A DNA stretch of 64,000 bases from Panagrolaimus kolymaensis (taxonomy: Eukaryota; Nematoda; Chromadorea; Rhabditida; Panagrolaimidae), in the NCBI GenBank assembly GCA_028622995.1, contig JAJQJQ010000015.1, positions 992,001 to 1,056,000 of the forward strand. Reading direction: 5' to 3'. Below are positions 60,701 through 64,000 of this stretch, piece by piece. Each line of letters begins with the position of its first letter. Positions within the stretch are counted from its first letter, which is position 1. The notes under the pieces were generated by a model. It was given only the letters and a program-made list of their open reading frames with translations. It had not been told where the DNA came from and searched no databases. The translations under genes and the position numbers were made by a program.

Positions 60701-62275
60701 AGCATCCCTTCTTTAACCGAACAAAATTTTTAAAGGCTAAAAAAGCGGTATTAGATAGAATTTGGTTGCTTTTAAGACTTCCCGAAAGTAATGGTGAAGT
60801 TAAAACTATTTTTCGACTTGGAGGGTTTGTTGCTTAAAAAGATTAAAAGCAAATAAAATTACAACAACAACAAAAATTGCAGAATCCAAATTAAAGTTGG
60901 TGAACACGGACAAAAGGTCATAGTGGATGTTGAAGATTCAAGTCACGCATTCAATATTCAAAACAATGATGAAAGATTACATTTAGTTGCAATTAAACGC
61001 AATCCCTCATTGGGACAATTTTCTGAACATGGATTACAAATTCAAGTTGATAATGTTATTAGACATGTTGAAATTGAAAATATTCCCATTGATTCAAGTC
61101 ATGATATTGAAATTATGCCAATTGTCGAAAATGAAGATAATAAAGATTCTTTCCATGGATGTATTGCTGGTAAGCTTTTTACAAAAAAAAAGTAATAAGC
61201 TAATTATTGTAAATGATAAAAACGACAAAAAAAAATGTTTCTTTGTCTTCAATGACAAACATTTCGCTTCTTTTTTTTCTATCCCACGCAATTGTTCAAT
61301 TTAAATTAAACGCTTATTTTAGAATTATCCGTTGGATATGAATATAATGAAGATTTACGAAATAAAAGCGAAGAAAATCGTTCATATACCGCTGATCTTT
61401 TGCAACCTATGATTTCTGAAATCATTGCAAGAAGCAACCCACTTGAAAATTCACTCATTCAAAGAACTTCATGCGGTATTCGTGATCCCTTATTTTGGAC
61501 TAGTAATAGTTCAAATTATGGCACCATAGGCGAATATGATCCATACGGAGATAGCGATTCATCAGCGGGAATTTCATTATTTATTACCATTTTTATTATT
61601 TTATTAATTTTATTAGTTTTAATTTTATATTGTTATTGTCGACAGAAAAAATTTAAGCAATATCGTCTCAATACTCAAAGATTTAAACCTACTGGTGAGA
61701 TAATAAATTTTGGAAAATTATTGTAACAAAAATATTGATTTTTAGTTGGTAAAGATGAAAAGGTGCCCCTTAAAGATACATATTTGGATACATCCAGGTC
61801 TTCAACAGACCATACACATGTTGGTAAGTCTCAATATTTTTATGAGAGAAGAAACTTTAAATGAGTATATTCACACTTTAGATCTCTCAGCAGCTTCACC
61901 ACCACTTCCATTAAAATCCAATGGTGATGGTCCACTTCAAGCTAATCGGGTAATTGTAAAAGAAGCGGTAAGCATTTGAATTTTTAATTCTTTCATACTT
62001 CTTTTGTCTATCATTTTTCCATTAAACTTGTGTTTTCTCATTGCAGCTTTTAGACGCCTGAACCACCCCTTCAATTAACAAATTTACCGGGTTCTCCTAA
62101 ACGATTTAATCGCCCTGTTGTACAAAGAATGGCACCTGATGGAAGTCCTGTACCTCCATCAAGATCTTCACCTCGTATATTACCACCCAACTCATCTTCT
62201 TCTTCAATTACACGTTCAGTTCCAATTGTAATTGCATCACAACGTGCTCCAATGGTAAATGCAGATGATCTTTAA
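57726..62275 (+). CDS. Axotactin/CASPR-like neurexin-superfamily receptor
   Basis: Thirteen exons, 57726-57795, 57849-58068, 58642-58749, 58802-58866, 58920-59246, 59337-59821, 59871-60311, 60376-60824, 60883-61169, 61323-61694, 61746-61823, 61882-61967, 62054-62275, give about 1069 aa. A signal peptide (NLFIFLIIWWLPKIFA) precedes a fibrinogen-like block (ISDRKTLKNLVETSEQC). Several laminin-G-type modules follow (ADGNWHSATFDV; IGLVFFGIAN; GEVKTIFRLGG). A single membrane helix lies at about 900-922 (ISLFITIFIILLILLVLILY), then a tail of about 145 residues rich in Pro, Ser and Arg. The fibrinogen-like motif and LamG series match contactin-associated proteins, neurexin IV, axotactin and nematode ITX-1/NLR-1, which work in cell adhesion and junction or axon organisation. 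I see no clear EGF domain, only short Cys clusters (CRCQAPP; CQSCRVPISECAGAKC). The start ATG is 13 bases after a TTTTTGCAG acceptor. Confidence 0.85.
58105..58120 (+). repeat. AG microsatellite in intron 2 of the CASPR-like gene
   Basis: Eight AG dinucleotides in a row inside the 573-bp intron at 58069-58641. The rest of this intron shows no supported exon. Confidence 0.9.
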
Positions 62276-62849
62276 ATTCCGGTTAAATCTTTTTTGTTGT
62301 TATCGTTTCATTCCACTGCCTGCCTCTCATCATTGTTAATCATTTTTATACTCAAAATTTACTTTTCATACATGCTTTAGAATGCAAGCTTTTTTTTTCG
62401 TTAAAAATGGTAAATGTTTTATGAATTACAAAAAAATATGAAAGTAAATTTTGGGTAACAATTTTTTTACTAAATTTTATTGTGCTCTCATATCCATCCT
62501 CTCATTTCTCGCTCTCTCTCAAGCTTTAATTTTGTGCCTTTTTTTTGTTTTTTTTTCTTCAAAATAAGTTAACAAACAATTTTCAATAAATATTTGAATT
62601 AAAAAAAAATATAGCAAAAACTCGCCACACAATAAAACTTAAAGAGTTAAAATTCTAGGAATATATCGCCGGACATTTATCGCGATTTTTTTTTAAACGG
62701 TTTAATGTTTTTTTTATATATATTAAAAACGTTTATAATAAAGACCCTGTGTTGTTATGTAATTTTAAATATATATTTTTTTTATTGATAAAGTTCAACT
62801 ATATGATTAAAACCAAAACAGCCAATAAGTAAGTGGATTTATAAACAAA
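62276..62849. other. Convergent 3-prime region
   Basis: AT-rich sequence between the CASPR-like gene and the broken minus-strand gene, presumably both 3-prime untranslated regions. Pyrimidine runs (CTCTCATTTCTCGCTCTCTCTC near 62500) and AATAAA-like words are present. No gene is seen. Confidence 0.55.
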
Positions 62850-63675
62850 TTATGCTTTATGCGGTTCACAACCATCTAAAATATTTACTTCAGCGTGGTA
62901 TTCATTAACAGTTGTTTCTGAATTAAAAAATTGAAATTCCCATGGTTGTTTTTGACCAAAGTTTTTTAAAGGCCGATCAATGTACCCAATAATTTTAAAT
63001 TGGTCTAGTAATTGGCTATTATATAATTCATTTTTTTTCTCCAATTGTATTAATAATATAATTGTTAGCTCCTCCACTAATTCTTTGACATTTTGTAATT
63101 CGTTTCAACAATAGTCCACTTGGATAATTCTCAACAAAAGTAAATTGTGAAGGTAGTAGCAAGTTTTCAACAATGTTTTCAAATGCATTTACTATTTTAT
63201 TGTAATGGTTATGGCTTCTATTCCAACTCTTATCAAACCTGAAAGTAAACATATCTGTTGTAACAAAAAATTTGAAAAATATTACTCTGTTGCATTTGGT
63301 CTTCGTCGAAAATCCCATGCTTCCTTCAAATATTGATTGGGATCAGGGGTGAGCGGACATGACTTTTCCTTAGACGGACGGATACGGAAACGGACGTCAG
63401 GCAGTTCCGTAAAAGCGGATACGGACACGGAAATCCAAAAGTGCCTGGATATCCGCGGACACGGACACGGAAATTTTGTATTAGAATTTTCATTTTTAAG
63501 GCTTACACGGATACGGATACGGACACGGATATTAAAAAAAAATTTTTCGGACGCGGATACGGATACGGACGTGAAAAAACCACGGATATCCGCGGAAACG
63601 GACACGGATATCCGCTCACCCCTGATTGGGATCAATGCGATAATTAGGAGCGACAACTTTATGTTCCACTTCCAT
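62850..63675 (-). pseudogene. Unrecognised gene interrupted by a hAT element and a frameshift
   Basis: On the minus strand a coding exon starts at 63675 (MEVEHKVVAPNYRIDPN), is interrupted by a 281-bp element at 63624-63344, and resumes as PNQYLKEAWDFRRRPNAT to a GTAATA donor after 63286. A second exon begins at 63238 after TTTCAG (FDKSWNRSHNHYNKIVNAFE...). Its frame ends in TGA right after a run of eight A (63031-63038). The other frame continues NELYNSQLLDQFKIIGY to EPHKA and a stop at 62850. The insertion plus target duplication adds 289 bp, which is not a multiple of three, and brings a stop soon after the junction. The gene is therefore broken twice in this haplotype. The A-run difference could be a sequencing or assembly error. 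I do not recognise the protein family; about 180 residues are visible. Confidence 0.65.
63344..63624. mobile_element. Non-autonomous hAT-type DNA transposon (MITE), 281 bp
   Basis: The element starts CAGGGGTGAGCGGA and ends TCCGCTCACCCCTG, a perfect 14-bp terminal inverted repeat (17 bp with one mismatch). It is flanked by an exact 8-bp duplication, ATTGGGAT, at 63336-63343 and 63625-63632. CAGGGGTG-type ends plus 8-bp target duplications are the hallmark of the hAT superfamily. The interior has no transposase; it consists of variants of GGATACGGACACGG and GGATATCCGCGG and is far richer in G+C than the surrounding DNA. The perfect target duplication suggests a fairly recent insertion, and it sits inside a coding exon of a minus-strand gene. 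Confidence 0.92.
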
Positions 63676-64000
63676 ATTTAAAGTTGAATAACACGTTGTT
63701 AAAAAAGTGTTCGAAATAATAAATTCAGACGAGCATTATTTAAGACATTTCATACAGCTATTTATCAAAAAACTTTGCTATGTTTCCGAACTATTAGCAA
63801 TTACAAAATTTACTTTACTATTATTGGTGGGTACATCGGCTGTCATTATAAAATTTATTTCTATAAATGCTTAAGCTCCACATTCCATTTTGTGAATCGT
63901 TTCTCCGTATTCGGTTTTTTGTAATGTATGTATGTTTAAATCAGAAAAAGCTTTTAAGCGATAAAAATTCTTCTTTCAAAAAAGGCAGTAAATTTTGTAA
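63676..64000. other. Right edge, no gene recognised
   Basis: AT-rich sequence upstream of the interrupted minus-strand gene. It may contain that gene's promoter or earlier exons. No splice-supported coding block is visible. Confidence 0.5.

Noticed and set aside
63282..63681. Long frames on both strands across the hAT element, rich in DTD and SVSVSA repeats
   Set aside because: They are translations of the GGATACGGACACGG repeats of the element, not genes.
1..64000. tRNA, rRNA, spliced-leader RNA genes and CRISPR arrays
   Set aside because: By eye I found no clover-leaf with B-box, no conserved rRNA block, no spliced-leader sequence and no spaced direct repeats; a covariance-model scan would be needed to exclude small RNAs.

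Overview
The window is about 64 kb of AT-rich nuclear DNA from a eukaryote, almost certainly a nematode. The genes have many short introns (often 45-70 bp) with GT...TTTTAG or TTTCAG ends. Several start codons lie 2-25 bases after a splice-acceptor-like site, as expected for spliced-leader trans-splicing. Gene content is also worm-like (SLC7-type transporter without the heavy-chain cysteine, CASPR/axotactin-type receptor, DCX/PLAT protein). Base composition and compact introns would suit a tylenchid such as a root-knot nematode, but nothing here proves genus. Exon models were joined by hand by requiring canonical splice sites, continuous frame and family similarity.

Layout: doublecortin-IQ-PLAT protein (2187-8997, +); DOMON/cytochrome b561 ferric reductase-like protein (10361-12181, +); SLC7 amino-acid transporter (12468-14319, -); NR1-type nuclear receptor (16768-18915, -); importin beta (20690-23598, -); NSF ATPase (24527-27233, +); PFTAIRE cyclin-dependent kinase (29228-32440, +); Dbl-family RhoGEF (32637-37896, -); small single-pass membrane protein (39638-40555, -); SPT2 histone chaperone (41401-42707, +); four-pass membrane protein (42781-43477, -), mitochondrial rRNA dimethyltransferase TFB1M (43656-44991, -) and guanylate kinase (45346-46108, -), which together look like an operon; complex I subunit NDUFB9 (47137-47756, +); ZIP zinc transporter with a remote first exon (48052-51377, -); axotactin/CASPR-like neurexin-superfamily receptor (57726-62275, +); and an unrecognised gene (62850-63675, -) broken by a hAT-type non-autonomous transposon and by a frameshift.

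Most genes are housekeeping or cell-biology genes of different pathways; they do not form one functional system. Loose themes are membrane fusion and transport (NSF, importin beta), GTP metabolism and Rho signalling (guanylate kinase, RhoGEF), mitochondrial function (TFB1M, NDUFB9) and cell-surface or neuronal proteins (DCX/PLAT, CASPR-like).

I found no previously undescribed multi-gene system. The observations most worth checking are the hAT element with its 8-bp target duplication inside an exon, a 213-bp near-perfect foldback, the candidate guanylate kinase/TFB1M operon, a 17-nt microexon plus an apparent GA-AG intron in the RhoGEF, and a 6.3-kb gene-free interval between the ZIP and CASPR-like genes.
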